In this document: one piece after another, positions 11,924 through 24,900 of the stretch
How positions within the stretch are numbered: position 1 is the first letter of the stretch
How the letters are laid out: every line of letters starts with the position of its first letter
Assembly: GCF_001949145.1 (NCBI RefSeq)
Contig: NW_019091473.1
Span: 306,018-353,557 of the forward strand
DNA from: Acanthaster planci
Taxonomy: Eukaryota > Echinodermata > Asteroidea > Valvatida > Acanthasteridae
DNA length: 47,540 bases
Direction of reading: 5' to 3'
Position numbers and translations under genes: made by a program
Notes under the pieces: generated by a model
What the model saw: only the letters and a program-made list of their open reading frames with translations
The model's database searches: none
What the model was told of the DNA's origin: nothing

Positions 11924-12830
11924 GAGCTCTGGAAGTGCCATCCGACTTGTTGAAATCCTAACATACATTTCTCGGGATGACGACACAATAAAGGCAAGAC
12001 ATCCTGAGATAATTTATCAAGGGGTGACAACATCCTAAAAGTTGGATAATGACATCCTCAGATAATTTATCATAGGATGATGACATTCTCAAAATTGGAT
12101 GACGACATCCTGAGATAATCATTAGTTCAGGATGTCCTCATCCAGAGACATCCACCAAGTGTGATGTCTGCTTCATTACTTGTAACAGGTGGTGAGACAT
12201 CACGACGTGTTATCTTTCTAATTAAAATCATGTATGGCAACAGGAGAACAGTGCTTTGAAAAACACTACCATCTCAGGCCACCTGTTTCATGGTGGTTTG
12301 TCAAGGCACCCATTGACAAATAATGTCATCATATCACTTTTATGATGTCGTCATCCTATTATAATTTAACTCAGGATGTCGTCATCCAACTTTTAGAATA
12401 TCGTCATTCTGTGATGATTAATCTCGGGATGTCTCATCGAACTTTTAGAATATCGCCGTTCCATGATGATTTATCTTTGGTTGTTGTCATCCCAGAAGTA
12501 ATTTTCTCAGGGTGTCGACATCTTACCTCTGAAATGTCGTCATCTCAAGAAATAGTATGTCAGCTACAGAGCTCTGGAAGTGCCATCCGACTTGTTGAGA
12601 TCCTGACATATATTTCTGGGGTAAGGATATAATAAAGACAAGATTTCGAAATCCTGAGACAATTTATTGCAGGATGACGACATCCTAAAAGTTGGATGAC
12701 AACATCCTAAGAGTTGGATGACGACATCCTCTGACAATGGCATTAATCATTAGCTCAGGATGTCATCATCTAGAGACATCCACGTACTACGAAGCTCTGG
12801 AAGTGCCATCCGACATGTTGAGATCCTGAC
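11924..12830. repeat. complex fold-back satellite cluster (gacgacatcc family)
   Basis: Three 39-bp copies of a unit starting gagctctggaagtgccatcc (11924-11962, 12569-12607, 12792-12830) are about 90% or more alike. Between them lie many diverged copies of ggatgacgacatcctga and ataatttatc. They run one way in 11998-12150 and 12640-12780, but in reverse complement (ggatgtcgtcatcc...) in 12340-12550. The inverted blocks could fold back on each other. This looks like a nonautonomous element or satellite, not coding DNA, although a 96-codon frame happens to cross it. Confidence 0.7.
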
Positions 12831-14218
12831 TTGGTTTTTTTGTCTGGATGACGACAGTAAATGGTGATAGTGGTTTTACACTTCCACTAGCTTTTCTCTG
12901 CTCTGCTGATGAGGGTGCACTTCAGGTCAGGGTGGATTAAAATGAAACAGATAATTGTTTAGCTTGCCCCAATTAAAGGGCATTGAGAGTCAAATTTCTT
13001 TTTGGAGGAGGGATGAAATCTTTTGGAAGGGGGAATCTGAGGGTCATTTTAATGTAACCCCTTAGGCCTGTCTTCGGATGAGACTAAAATGTGGGGCTTT
13101 TATGTGTTTGGGTAAGGAAGAAGTACCGTCCAATATGCCCCATTTGGGATAATAATGTGGCCCCTATTGCTCCCCAAGATCCACCAGTGGCATGATATGC
13201 GCTGGTCTAGTTTGTTTTCCAGTACATGTGTGGCGTTGTATTCCCAACCAGTCAGCTTAAGGTCTCACCAGTCTGGGTGACGTATATCAAACTCTGGGGA
13301 AAGTCACCTGACTTAAATCTAAACTATCTGTATTGTCTCTTGAGCTATTGGCCCAGGGGTTTGGGGTCGTTTGGGCAGAAATATACATGTTTCATTTGGT
13401 ACAGGAAGGAGTTAGGTAATATTGATATCGATGTAACTTCGTCGGTTTCTTCATCGCACTTTTTCCATTGTTCTTGTTTCATCGCTCTTTCTTGATTGAT
13501 CAAAAGAGATCGATCGATCGATGTGACTGAAAGAAAGATTGGTCGATATGGAAGAACGATCCATCAATGCAGGGGAACGTTTTTGCCTCCATAACCACCA
13601 ACTGGTAACTGATTTGGTGTGTGACCCGGTCTACTGGCACAACAATGAGCATAATTATGCGGAAGTTAAGGAAAAATATCAGCAAGATCAAATAATCTGA
13701 TTAAATATACTTTTTTAGCTGATATAATCACTATATTGTCAATTTGAATTTAAGATTTACAAAAGACTAATAACACAAAAGACAACTACAATCAGCAACA
13801 CGTATCCGCACTCTACAACCCTCACGCCTTACTCGGGTGACTTCACCCAAGATATCGGCAAATTGCTAGTGCTAATCTGACAACCAAAATAACGGGTAAT
13901 AACTCGGGGCGTCTGCCCACACTTTGGCTGTCCAGTCTTTCACCACCTTCCTAGACGGTGACCTTCGGACAGACCTCGACAACTCCGCCCACAACTCTAC
14001 CCACACACTACTGGGTGCAGACCACTAATTCAACTGAGAATTTTTTACCAGCTCATTAGTATTAAAAGTGCCCCCACAGTATCTTTTGAAAAAGGAGATT
14101 GTTTGGCCCCAAATGGTGAGATTGTGTAAATCGTTGCCAGGATCAACTCTCTGGGTCTTTGAGCTTTCATATGAGAGCAGAAGGGCTAAAAACTACGGTT
14201 GAAAAATGGTCCTAAGTG
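12831..14218. other. gene-free intergenic DNA
   Basis: No supported gene. A (gatc)n/(cgat)n run (gatcgatcgatcgat) occurs near 13508. Confidence 0.4.
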
Positions 14219-14398
14219 NNNNNNNNNNNNNNNNNNNNNNNNNNNNNNNNNNNNNNNNNNNNNNNNNNNNNNNNNNNNNNNNNNNNNNNNNNNNNNNNNN
14301 NNNNNNNNNNNNNNNNNNNNNNNNNNNNNNNNNNNNNNNNNNNNNNNNNNNNNNNNNNNNNNNNNNNNNNNNNNNNNNNNNNNNNNNNNNNNNNNNNN
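14219..14398. other. assembly gap (180 N)
   Basis: A run of 180 undetermined bases. Open frames reported across it are artefacts of translating N. Confidence 0.99.
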
Positions 14399-15180
14399 TG
14401 AATTAGTGGGAGTAAGAACAGTACGCTTGACCAATAAAGTCAACTACATGTACTGTACATACGGCGGCTACGTTACGGTTACTTACATGTAATTAAGTAA
14501 ATAACTGCTTAGGTTGCGGAGCCAGTGTCTGATTTCCTTGCCGACTTAATTGTGGCGGTAGCGCACACACGATGAGCGGACACAATTGATGGGGAACACG
14601 GCAAAAGCTGTGAAATCGCCATGGGGCGGCTAGGGTCACCATTCGAGCATGCAAAATAATTGGGGGGATAGATTCACCTAGGTGGGTAAAAATATACAGA
14701 TTTATCTGTCCTTTCCGGGTAATTTGCCTCCCCTCGTTTGCCACACAAAAGTTATTTTCGGGTTACATTTATGAATTCAGTCTACACAAAACTGATTTTT
14801 TTAGCCCTTCATCAAGTTGTTAAAGGTACATGTATGAGACTTAAGGTCAACCGAGCTATGTTTCTGCAAGAAATCGGATGAGGGAGCAATCCTTATTTTT
14901 CAGACTTCTCGCACGCGTAGTAATTCTCAGTCTCACGGAGCGGTGTAGCACTGACTTGTAGAGGAAGGAAAATCTCTACACTGGCATCATGCCATCTCAC
15001 CGCGCCGCAGCTCACGAACAGTGTCGAAAGTAGTTCCGGTTAATAGCGCCACGTATGCTGGAAGCCACAGCCACTAGCCCCCACCAAGCCCAGTAAATTC
15101 ACACAATTACAACTTGTGCACGCACGACCCGGTCGCCATGGCTATCGTGCTCAGGATAGCCGCTTCCTCATCCAATCGCC
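14399..15180. other. gene-free intergenic DNA
   Basis: No gene or known repeat recognised. GC content rises toward the CpG-rich stretch that follows. Confidence 0.4.
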
Positions 15181-15595
15181 GTGTTTTCCGTAAAGAGCAT
15201 TCCAGAAAAAGCACGGTTTCTGTCTTATGGCGTACTATTTACGACACACATTTCCCTCTCTCACTGGCCTCCTTCCAGGCGACGCAACTACACCACGCGA
15301 CGGCACGACGGCTCCCTTGCGTGGTGCCGTCACCGCCGCCTTCTTGCCATTACTTTTGTACACACACGTCGCATCGTGCCGTCACCCGCCGCACCGTGCT
15401 GTCTAAGGTCCCTTCCTTTTTGCATTTTTTTTCTGCCTAAACGTTCCCCCTTCCGTCGCCCGTCGAGTCGTACCGTCGTGCCTCGCGCCGTATCTCGTGT
15501 CATGCGTCGTGTCGTGTATTACGTCTCCTCAAGCACGACACGACACGCGACGAGTCGTGTGCTGTCGCCCTTTGCTTCATGGTGTTTATAGAGGG
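15181..15595. repeat. CpG-rich quasi-repetitive stretch
   Basis: Short words such as gtcgtg, cgtcgtg, ccgtcg and gcacgacac recur many times in both orientations, notably 15465-15570. CpG density is far above the window average. Overlapping Arg/Ser/His-rich open frames (108 and 136 codons) are by-products of this composition. It may be a degenerate simple-sequence array or a CpG island; nothing supports a protein. Confidence 0.45.
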
Positions 15596-17530
15596 CACCT
15601 TTACTGTTTTTTCCCTTTTTCTTCTCAGAAATGTTTAATGTTTAATGTAAATCTTTAGTCAAGTTGGGAACTCAGTTGTTTTTATTTGATTTATAACTGC
15701 TGTGATGAAAGTGGCACAAACTTAATTAGTTTGGCTCGCAGTCAAAGTTCCGCTCAATTTGTGCTCACAGAAAAGATTCTCACGCTTGTCAGTTTTTAAT
15801 AAATTTATTCAGTATATGAATGAATTTCAGTACAGTGTTTCCTGTAAGTCTTTAAAATTAAGGCTTTTTTCATTTAATTGGTGAAGTTTTTCAGTGTTGA
15901 CTCATTGACACCAGACGGAAAAACACGTGGACAGTTTGGACATTATAATGTAAAACCTTTTGTGGGTCTTGGTGGAACTTAGATGTTTACACACTCAACA
16001 AATCACGATTGAACCGACCCAAAGTGACAACATTGCCTGAGCAAGACCGTAGCTAGACAAGAGGTGTGAAAAATGAAGAAAAAAATCAAAACAATTAAAC
16101 AGAAAAAAAACAGGTTAATTATCACCAGTTTCGAGTGGGTTGTTTAATAAGAAAATGGTTTGTTAATTACAGAAATGATATTCTTGCATTAGAAATTCTT
16201 TCTCCATAATCAATTTTGACTAGATGCGTACCATACAGCATCACATTACCCTCCTGAAACGCAGCGCACCTCCATTGTATGGCCGCACATTTTGTACACA
16301 CACAATGGGCGATGACCTATTCAGTCTTATAACGGAGATCAATGGTTGCACTACGCCAAATACGCGTGCGCCCATAGAAAACATTGGAAAATAAGACCGA
16401 AATAGCGCCACGTTTTTTCACTGGAAATTCAAGACAATGGCCAGAAGATGGTTTCAATTTTGACAAATTTTGAAAATGACGAATAGTCTAGGATGATATC
16501 ACTCACTACGAGTGACCCCAAATCCTTTTTTCATACCCAACAGTCATATAAACTCTTGCATCTAATGTCTGTTTAATCAAAATGACTTTCGTTTTTTGAA
16601 ACGTTTTATTGCGTTTTAGTAAAACTGGCCGAAAACTGAACGCATATTGTTTCCAAGTTTTGGATCACGCATTACTAGTGAATGCCCGCAATATACTTTG
16701 AGAACTGACGTTGCAGAAATATATGTGACGTAATGGGTTCGTCAGCTGTGCGGCACGAAGTAGTATTGTTGATGGCTTGCGTTGTGCAGTTGAAAAAGTT
16801 GAGTCGAAATTTACACAGGATCCATTTTTTTAAAATTCATTTGAATTCTTATCTATGAACCAAGTTTTCTAAATTGAAGAATTTTTCATTAGAAAAGAAG
16901 CTTTTTGGAATGGTTCTGGCTGAAAATAGATTTGCCGCTCGAGTGGTTACTTTCCGGAAACAGATCCAGAACGAGAAAAAGAGTCACCACTTTCGTCGAT
17001 CCCGTACGTCCGAATTAAAAGTTTAAAATTTGAAACAGATTTGGTGGTAACCGTGGTATCGCTATCGCACAAGGTGGATGGTGACCACATTTCACTGGAA
17101 TTCGAGGATGTTTGTAGAGCTGCAATCTGACTGAATAATTTTGCTATCTTGAACTGGGAAAACGACTGTATTATGTGAAGAGATCTCACTGGTTGAGTTG
17201 TCTCTCTGTCAAAGTTGAGTTGTCCTCACGGACGACTTGGCAAACGGTCGAGTTGGCTCAACGGTCGAGTTGTCCGAAGTCGAGTTTGCAAGCGGCCTTC
17301 ATAATCCAGAGCAATAAACACAGACGTAACGGAAGATCCCGACTTGAGTCAAGTCTAAGCTAAGGGAACCACGCAGCTATTATGCTAATGCTGCTCATGC
17401 AGATGCCAGCAGACTGGTCTGGCGCATTTTCTGCGCCTGTACATAAACGAGAATGATGTCATCTTTTAACTGAAACCTCAACTTGTATACAAACCATCCG
17501 TTACACGTGTAATATATAGACCAGAGTCGT
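15596..17530. other. gene-free intergenic DNA
   Basis: AT-rich sequence without supported exons. A short passage at about 17195-17290 repeats gagttg(t/g) many times (ggtcgagttg, agttgtcc, gtcgagt), a small degenerate tandem array. Confidence 0.4.
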
Positions 17531-17815
17531 CGGCCTTGAGAGCAGTGGCATATCTGGGGGGGGGGGGGGGGGATGAGTAGGAAAGTTAGTTATTTATTAA
17601 ATAATGATACCAAATCCCTTAGGAAACAAGATTAGCAAATAAAAGCAAGGATGTCGGGACCGTGAGCTTTTGATTTTTTTTTCTCCACATAACGAGCCCG
17701 AACTTAAGGCGCATTCACTTTTGGATTTGCCCCCACCCCACACACACACACACCAATACGCTGCTGCTTGAGAGGGTAGGGGGCGATTGTCCCCCCCCCC
17801 TTGGAAAAATGGAAA
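17531..17815. repeat. poly(G), CA and poly(C) tracts, possibly a transposon end
   Basis: An uninterrupted G run of 17 lies at 17556-17572, a CA-rich run at about 17736-17753, and C10 at 17791-17800. The sequence just before the G run, cagtggcatatctggggg, resembles the end of hAT-like elements that start cagtggcgta. The opposite end was not found, so element identity is only a guess. Confidence 0.4.
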
Positions 17816-18827
17816 ATGAAAAAGGGGGACGAAGAAGGGATCAATAAGTGGTTTTCAGTTTATGTAGATGTCATATGGTGTCATTCTCTACTCAGCCACC
17901 CTGGATTCGTTCAAATCAAATCACTCCCGTGGAAAATGATGGCTCTTAATTAATTTACAAAGCCAGTCTGAGTTTTGTGGAAAAGATCGGCTTTGCAGGT
18001 TCATTTATATTTTGACGTGTGCGCTATGTGCATCATGGAGGTATGAGGAAGCTAAAGCAGTCTGCAGTGTAGGAGAACTAGTATGTCGGTGAATTTGTTC
18101 AAGAGGACTCGGTCAGCCCGGGGCGCGGCGCGGCGCGGCGCGGATAACCGTCCAACCATTGAGGAAGGAATAGTTCCTGCATGATCCAACTAAACCGTCG
18201 TATACGTACGGCCATGCGTAGGCCAACGTTGGTCTGGTGCCAATATTGTACATGTATACCCAGCACGATATGTGGCAAAGGGGGACCTCCAAAGTGGTGT
18301 ACAATCTATATACCAGTGCATCCACTGGAAATCTGACAGGAATTCCAAAGATTCCGTCAACACCGTAATTATCTAATCCCTCGGTCTCTGACGCATATTT
18401 ATACACATTTTAATTGTCCAAAATACATTATCAAATTTTCAAATTTATTTACTTATACATAATTCACACCTGTGTAGAACCAGGTAATGTTTTACGTACG
18501 ATGAAACTGCGCTAAATAAGGAAATTCCATGAACGGCACATTGCAATTGGGTTTTTCCACTCTTCAAAAAATAGACACGGCCGGGGAATCCCCTTTCGGG
18601 AATTACCCACGAACTGGCGACAGTCGACATTGGTGGATTACAGTAGGGCCTACCATTGTTTAGTCTTGCTATCCGAAGCCATTTCCACACTACTGGGTCG
18701 AACCTTCGTGCCCCGAGCTGGAAATTTGATTAGAGACACGTTAGCTTTGATCTTAAGCCTTAAGGATCAGAAAAATCGTAGGAGTTTCGATCGTTGTGGG
18801 TGAAACCCTTAGATCGAAGCGGAAGCC
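17816..18827. other. upstream flank of the MIB-like gene
   Basis: Contains a (gcgcg)n-like run (gcgcggcgcggcgcgg) at about 18122-18142, then ordinary sequence up to the start codon. An in-frame tag lies six codons before the ATG at 18828. No clear TATA box was assigned. Confidence 0.4.
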
Positions 18828-18936
18828 ATGTTCATAGGTGCAAGGGTTGTACGAGGGCCGGACTGGAAATGGGGTGATCAGGACGGGGGATCTGGCTGCG
18901 TTGGCACGGTAGTCCCGGCACAAGCCAAGAACAGTA
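18828..18936 (+). CDS. MIB-like exon 1
   Basis: ATG at 18828-18830; donor gtaagtatg at 18937. It encodes codons 1-36 plus one base, the first half of MIB/HERC2 domain 1. Confidence 0.85.
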
Positions 18937-21900
18937 GTAAGTATGAGATTACTTGTATTCATATTGTCATAACATTTGGGGCAAAAAGGTTTTGAATAAA
19001 CGTCACATCAGCTGGGCAGCTATATTTTGAAATGAATGAGATAAAGAGCTCTGAAAGTTCTCATGGTTAATCTTTAAATATTGTTTATTTGGCTTATGCG
19101 TAGTCAGGGCCGGCCTCATTGATTGTACCGTGACTTTGAACAATGAAAAGTTGACCAATCCTCATAAACATTCAGGCATGATTCAAGCAGACAGCCAACC
19201 ATTTCAGGGATGATGAGAAGCAAATTGGTAAATGTACTAGAAGAAGAACAATGAAGTGAAAGAATTCCGTGTAGTACAGTAAGACACCGCTTATTTTCCC
19301 TGTAGTAACATTAACATCTGAAAGCAATAAAATGTTCAAAAGAAAATTTATTTAGCAGTGAAGATATTACTTGCCTTAAAGGTATTCACCTAGACTTGAA
19401 AACTCTAGAAAATTTTCCATACATTCTGATGCATTTAGGGTTTGTGCACAGGTGGATGTCAAGCTGGCATCAATATGGACTTCTTTCTAAATGAACAAAC
19501 ATGTATTTGCAGGCAAGCTTTTTACTGGGTCTGTTTCTTGTCTAAACAGGACCAAGGCTCATCTCTAAAGGGTAGAATTTTTAAATTAATAACAAAACAA
19601 GGTTCAAAAAATGAAAATGTTGGGGAACCCCCAAATTGATAATATCAATAAATAAAGTATTGTTATTATTGGTGCTCTTGAACTCTCTGCTGGAATGCAC
19701 AACTTTTCAAGTAAAAGTTAATACTTCACTTCAGAAGCTGAAGTTTTTACTGACTATCTAATTGCCATGTTTTCAGCCTCAGGAGTTTGGGTACGATGGG
19801 ACTCAGGCAGTGCAGCTAACTATCGCGCTGGGGGAGCCAGTGGCAAGTATGATCTACGGATTTATGACAATGCCCAGTTAGGTATGCCAAGCTTCTGTTT
19901 TATCTTTAATTGACTCCCTACATTTCCTAGCCCTAAAGCTGGTAGTCTTGGGCCAAAACAGCTGAGCTCGATAGCGGACTCGATCGAGCATATGCTGCGC
20001 GCACAGATTTCTATTGTGCCCTCTTGTGACTTCATTTCACCAATCAACGGCTCGTCCTACCGTCTTGGGAATCTCCTACAACCAAGGTGTGACCTTTGTG
20101 TGCAAAATAGTAGTTTAATATGAATATTCACAATTGACCCTAGGATGCGAAATAAAATATAAATCAGACCGTGAGAGCATTGAAGCAGTTTCGCATCAAT
20201 AGTGTCAGCTTGTTATTTCTTTAGTTTTGTAGTAGGAAGTCTTCTACAGCCATGCTTACTTCTTTGCACCTTGTTCCAATGCATCTACTGCAGCCATCAT
20301 TATCAATGGTGACAGTACTGGTACTTTAGTAGTACCTTTAGCATGGCGTGGTAGTGCTTGCACATGTACATTATATCGTGTGATAGGTCATGTGATGCAG
20401 AAAATGGATCCATATTCATCACATACTGATTTAACTGGAATTTCCTGAGCACTGATTGGTTCCTCCGGAAAACTGGAGGAAAAGTAAAGAAAAAGTCAAC
20501 GGTTTGTAGGAGATTCCCAAGACTGTAGAACAAGCCATCGATTGGTGAAATGAAGTCACGAGAGGGCGCAATAGACATCGGCATACGCACCATATGCTCG
20601 ATCGAGTCCGCTATTGAGTTCTGTCATCTTGGCCCAAGACTGTAAAGCTGGTGGATATATTTAAATTACCACTAGGTTAAGTTCAACCTCTCCATTTCAA
20701 TCTTTGTTGAAGACTTTTGTGTTTTGATTTACCTTATCCAAACCTCAGTGATGAATGGACCATTTGCAGTGGCACTTACCTTTCATGAGTCACAAAGAGT
20801 TTAGGTGAACAAAATCCACATCTTTTGGTCTTATTTTAAAATATTTATCTACACTGGAAATATGTCATTGTTATTTCAATATTTGGAAAGGACTGTCAAA
20901 TATAGTAGGATTATGTTAAAAGCTGAAAACAAGGCTTATAGTTGTACTTAAGGGAACCGGGCCTGCATACAATAATCAAATTTTGAACCCGTGTGTAGAT
21001 AAGCCTTTTGTGTTTAGGATGCAATGTGCTTTGTTTCTGAATCATCACTATACAGTAAATATAACAGGCTATGCACTGGTGCAACAGCACAAATCTAGTA
21101 GCTGATAGAGATGCTCTTGGGATGTACTGTGCAACCGGTACCATACGTTTAACAGTAAATTTGTGTACAAATATTTCCAGCGAGCCAATAACTGTAGTGT
21201 AGCTGGAAGAAAAACGTTGTGCCATGTTATTAGGGCCTGCTTTATTTCACTTTGTTATGATTGAACAAGTCATAAAAAGCCCAGTGTGCAGTACATTGTG
21301 TATAAAAGCTGTTGGAGTGCAAAGCACCCACCTCTTGAACCAGGAAGTTCCAACTTTCATTGTATTTCACGGAACATACTCTGGGCACCTCTTTCTGAAT
21401 AAGACATTGAGCTCAAACCTGATTGACTCGGTGTAGGCAAGCTGACACTCTGTGGGTCTGCTGTTGATCATTGCAAATTTCGTTGATTAAATTTGATTTC
21501 AATTGGTAACTTACAAAGAAATAATAGGGTACTCTCCCATTTCACTAAGATTTCGTTTTAAGAATAAAGTTAAAAAAAACCAGAAAATGCACTTACACAA
21601 CTGTTTCAATTTAAGGGAAGCTCAGGTTTAGTATTTTAATTTTTGAGAAACTGTCAGCTTAGTTTTGAATTATGGAATTTGACAGGAAAAGTGACATTTG
21701 GACAACCTTTTTGAAAGGATTAAACTTTTTGTAGTTTCACACAATACTTTTTGCAGTTTTGGGTTTTGATTGGGACGTCCAGATATATTTTTCTTTTCAG
21801 TGGGGAGGAAAGCCCCTTCCACTCTTGTCCACTCCTGTAGAAGAAAGCAACGCGTGAACAGTACTTTTTTTTTAATCTTAAAGAGAAATGATTGAGAGAA

Positions 21901-24900
21901 GTTGAATGCTTAGGGAATTTGTCTAAATTTTGTATTTGATTATGCCACTCAGTGGTGATATTGTCTGCACTTCCCAATAGGAGTGAAGCATCCAAATATC
22001 ATTTGTGATGGCTGTCATGAGAACGGTGTTGTGGGAATCCGCTGGAAATGTCTGGAGTGTCATGACTTTGACTTGTGTCATGGCTGTTACAATGAGGGCA
22101 AGCATGACTTGGGACATCGCTTCACAAGGATTGAATCCAACTCAGTTCCAGGGTAAGTATTTTGTTGAAGTGCATGGGGTACAATGTCTGACAGGTTGAA
22201 AAGCCTTTTCCCCAAATTGGTAAATAATCGTGATCATGTACCTTTAACAATGCAATTAAGTATTGTGTATACCAGACTGTGACACGGTCGTGCTTCGGAT
22301 CACATACAAGCATAGTTTGTGCCACCTAATACAATTTCACTGCATGCATTAACAGTAGGTACTGACAGTGCTAATTAACATTAAACTTAAGTGTTTGTTA
22401 CACACATTTACTGTGCATTGTGCAGTGCAAAGTAATGTTTTACAGTGTAAACTTTGACTTAAATTTGCATGTCAATAGGAATATGGGTATTTGTACATTT
22501 GGTCAAATAATTTTAAGAAATTAAGCATTTTGACAAATATTTGTGCTTTGTGGATGTACGTTTGCATTAAATGCCATCCATTGCCTGAAAAGAAGTTACT
22601 CATCATTCATTATGATTGTGTCTGATTGTGCTTCATGAATGACAACCTCAAATGATGTCCACTTACAAAGTACATGTACTTACCCATGCCATGAATTCTC
22701 ATTTACTAGAAAGTTCAGCCACCTGGACTTCAGTTAAGGTGATATCAGGTTTCAGGTGACACTGGGGAATTTTGTTTATCTGTTCAGTGCAAGATCACAG
22801 CAGTGAACAATTACTATCGCTTGGCTGAACATTGAGTGGGATACAATTTGTTCAACAAACATGGACTTTCCAACCTTTATAAAGTTAACTACCAAATGTT
22901 GAATTTAATTTTGCAAAGGTACAAAACCACATTCATTCATTTATTCTGACCGCATTTAAAAATACAGAAATTTGTCTTCCAGCGGGCAAATTTTTGAACA
23001 GTCAAAAAAATAGGGAGATGACTTACAAAGCTGGACATAATGGAGAGTTTGCAAACTTAACATAAATAATTTTCCATAGCACAGAAATAATGTTCCTTTT
23101 TAACTGGAACAAAATTCTGCCCAGTTCCAAATATTAACCCTCGAAAAACATACATTGATGCCACCATGTTGCATGTAAGTGGATGTATGTTTCCAGCATT
23201 CAAGCAGCCTACCCACAATCAACAAATTTTTAAAATTTAATTAAAAGTCAAATTAACTGCTGCGAGAAATGCAAAAATAACTCGGTTCTCTAGAATGCAA
23301 GAATGAGGGCATCTCGGAATGGCTTTTGCCACTGCTCTATGACTGCAAAGTGCTTTCTTCTAGGGGCCGTCAGAAATGTCCTGTGAAACTTTTATTGATT
23401 GGTCCATGGAGAAATAAAACACATAGATATCTGATGGAGATCAGTGATCGTCATTGCAATATGGCTTCCTTAGATGAGGCTTCTAATGCTTGACACTTTG
23501 CTGGGACAAAACAGTAAGATGTATCAAAGGAAAATATTACCGATAAAAATAAAGAAAGTTTTTACCCCTTGTTTTTCATTTCAGGATTGAAGTTCCTTGT
23601 CGATTTGGTGCCATAAAATGCCGCTCTTTGGGCATTTTCCCAGGTGCCCGAGTGGTGCGAGGGCCAGATTGGGAATGGTCAGATCAGGATGGTATGAGAA
23701 TAGTGATTAAACCTCAGAAATATTCCATTAATATTAACCAGACCATCAAATACACAAAACTTGGCATGTTATCTTTTTTGCAAGATTTTGGGCTGGCTAT
23801 TTGCACATAACTGGCTGGCTATTTACATATTATTGATATCTGTTTTTTCACAATTTACTTGTGACAATTTTGACAGGCGGCGACGGTATAGTGGGTACCG
23901 TGTGCAAAGTCAGTGGTGGACAGGGAACACACCGTTCTTGGGTTACAGTTCAGTGGCCCAACCTCACCACCAATCAATACCGGCGGGGTCACCAGGGGAA
24001 GCAGGACTTACGGTACACAGAGAAGGATACCACAGGAGAGTTCTACATTCATCACCTCCCAAGGCTTGGTAAGAAAATCAAGGGGTCCATCCCTCTTGAA
24101 TGGATGAGAACACCAGTTCAGTGTCAGAAGAAATAAAAACTACACTTTCATAAAACTCCTACCAACAATGTTTCCTCTTCCTATTTATTCCGTCTTAAGA
24201 GTCATTTCATGTCAATACTTAACATATGTGTCAAACAATGAAATTTTAAAGTACACTATAGGATGTAAGTACTAAACAAGATTGACCTTTTCGAAATATT
24301 ATGTAGCCTGTTGCCATGGAAATGCACATTTTGTGGTTTTGGCATTTAAAGCCAATTTGAGGCTCTGAAAAACTGGTTTTTAGCTTTCATTTAAAAGGTC
24401 ACCAAACCAAAATGTAAACTTTTTTCACAAAGCTACATGTAACACTTTAAGGTATAATCCTTGAGAAAAAAATCTCTTTTTTATAGCCCGCATTGAAATA
24501 CATGTATATTTCAAGAACTTGCAAACTTCACATTTTTATACTAGTTTTGCCCCTGGAAATGTCAATTTGCCAGGGGTCTCCGAATATTTTCATTCAAGTT
24601 AGTTATGGTTAGGGCCAACATTTACCTTTTCATACATAATGAAAAAAATATATAATTTTTCATATATAGTGAGAAAAATTAATTGGCAACTGTATCCTGC
24701 TGTGCATTTAAAGATTTTCTCAGTTTGAATAAATTATACACAAAGCAAGGTATGCTTTTCCTAAAATGCAAAAACACAAAACGAGCTGTTTCCATGGTAA
24801 CAATCTATGCATGGATTTGAAAAGCCTACGTGTGTATTTTGTTTACTTGCACCCAAAATCAGTTCATCCTATAGAGTAATTGCCAATCAGAATGAGCTAG

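Noticed and set aside
12342-12632. 96-codon open frame
   Set aside because: It translates the fold-back satellite words and cannot be a unique protein-coding exon.
14186-14492. Several open frames across the N run
   Set aside because: They are produced by translating undetermined bases and have no real sequence content.
15181-15591. 136-codon Arg/Ser-rich open frame
   Set aside because: Explained by CpG-rich repetitive composition; an overlapping frame of similar length exists and no domain is visible.
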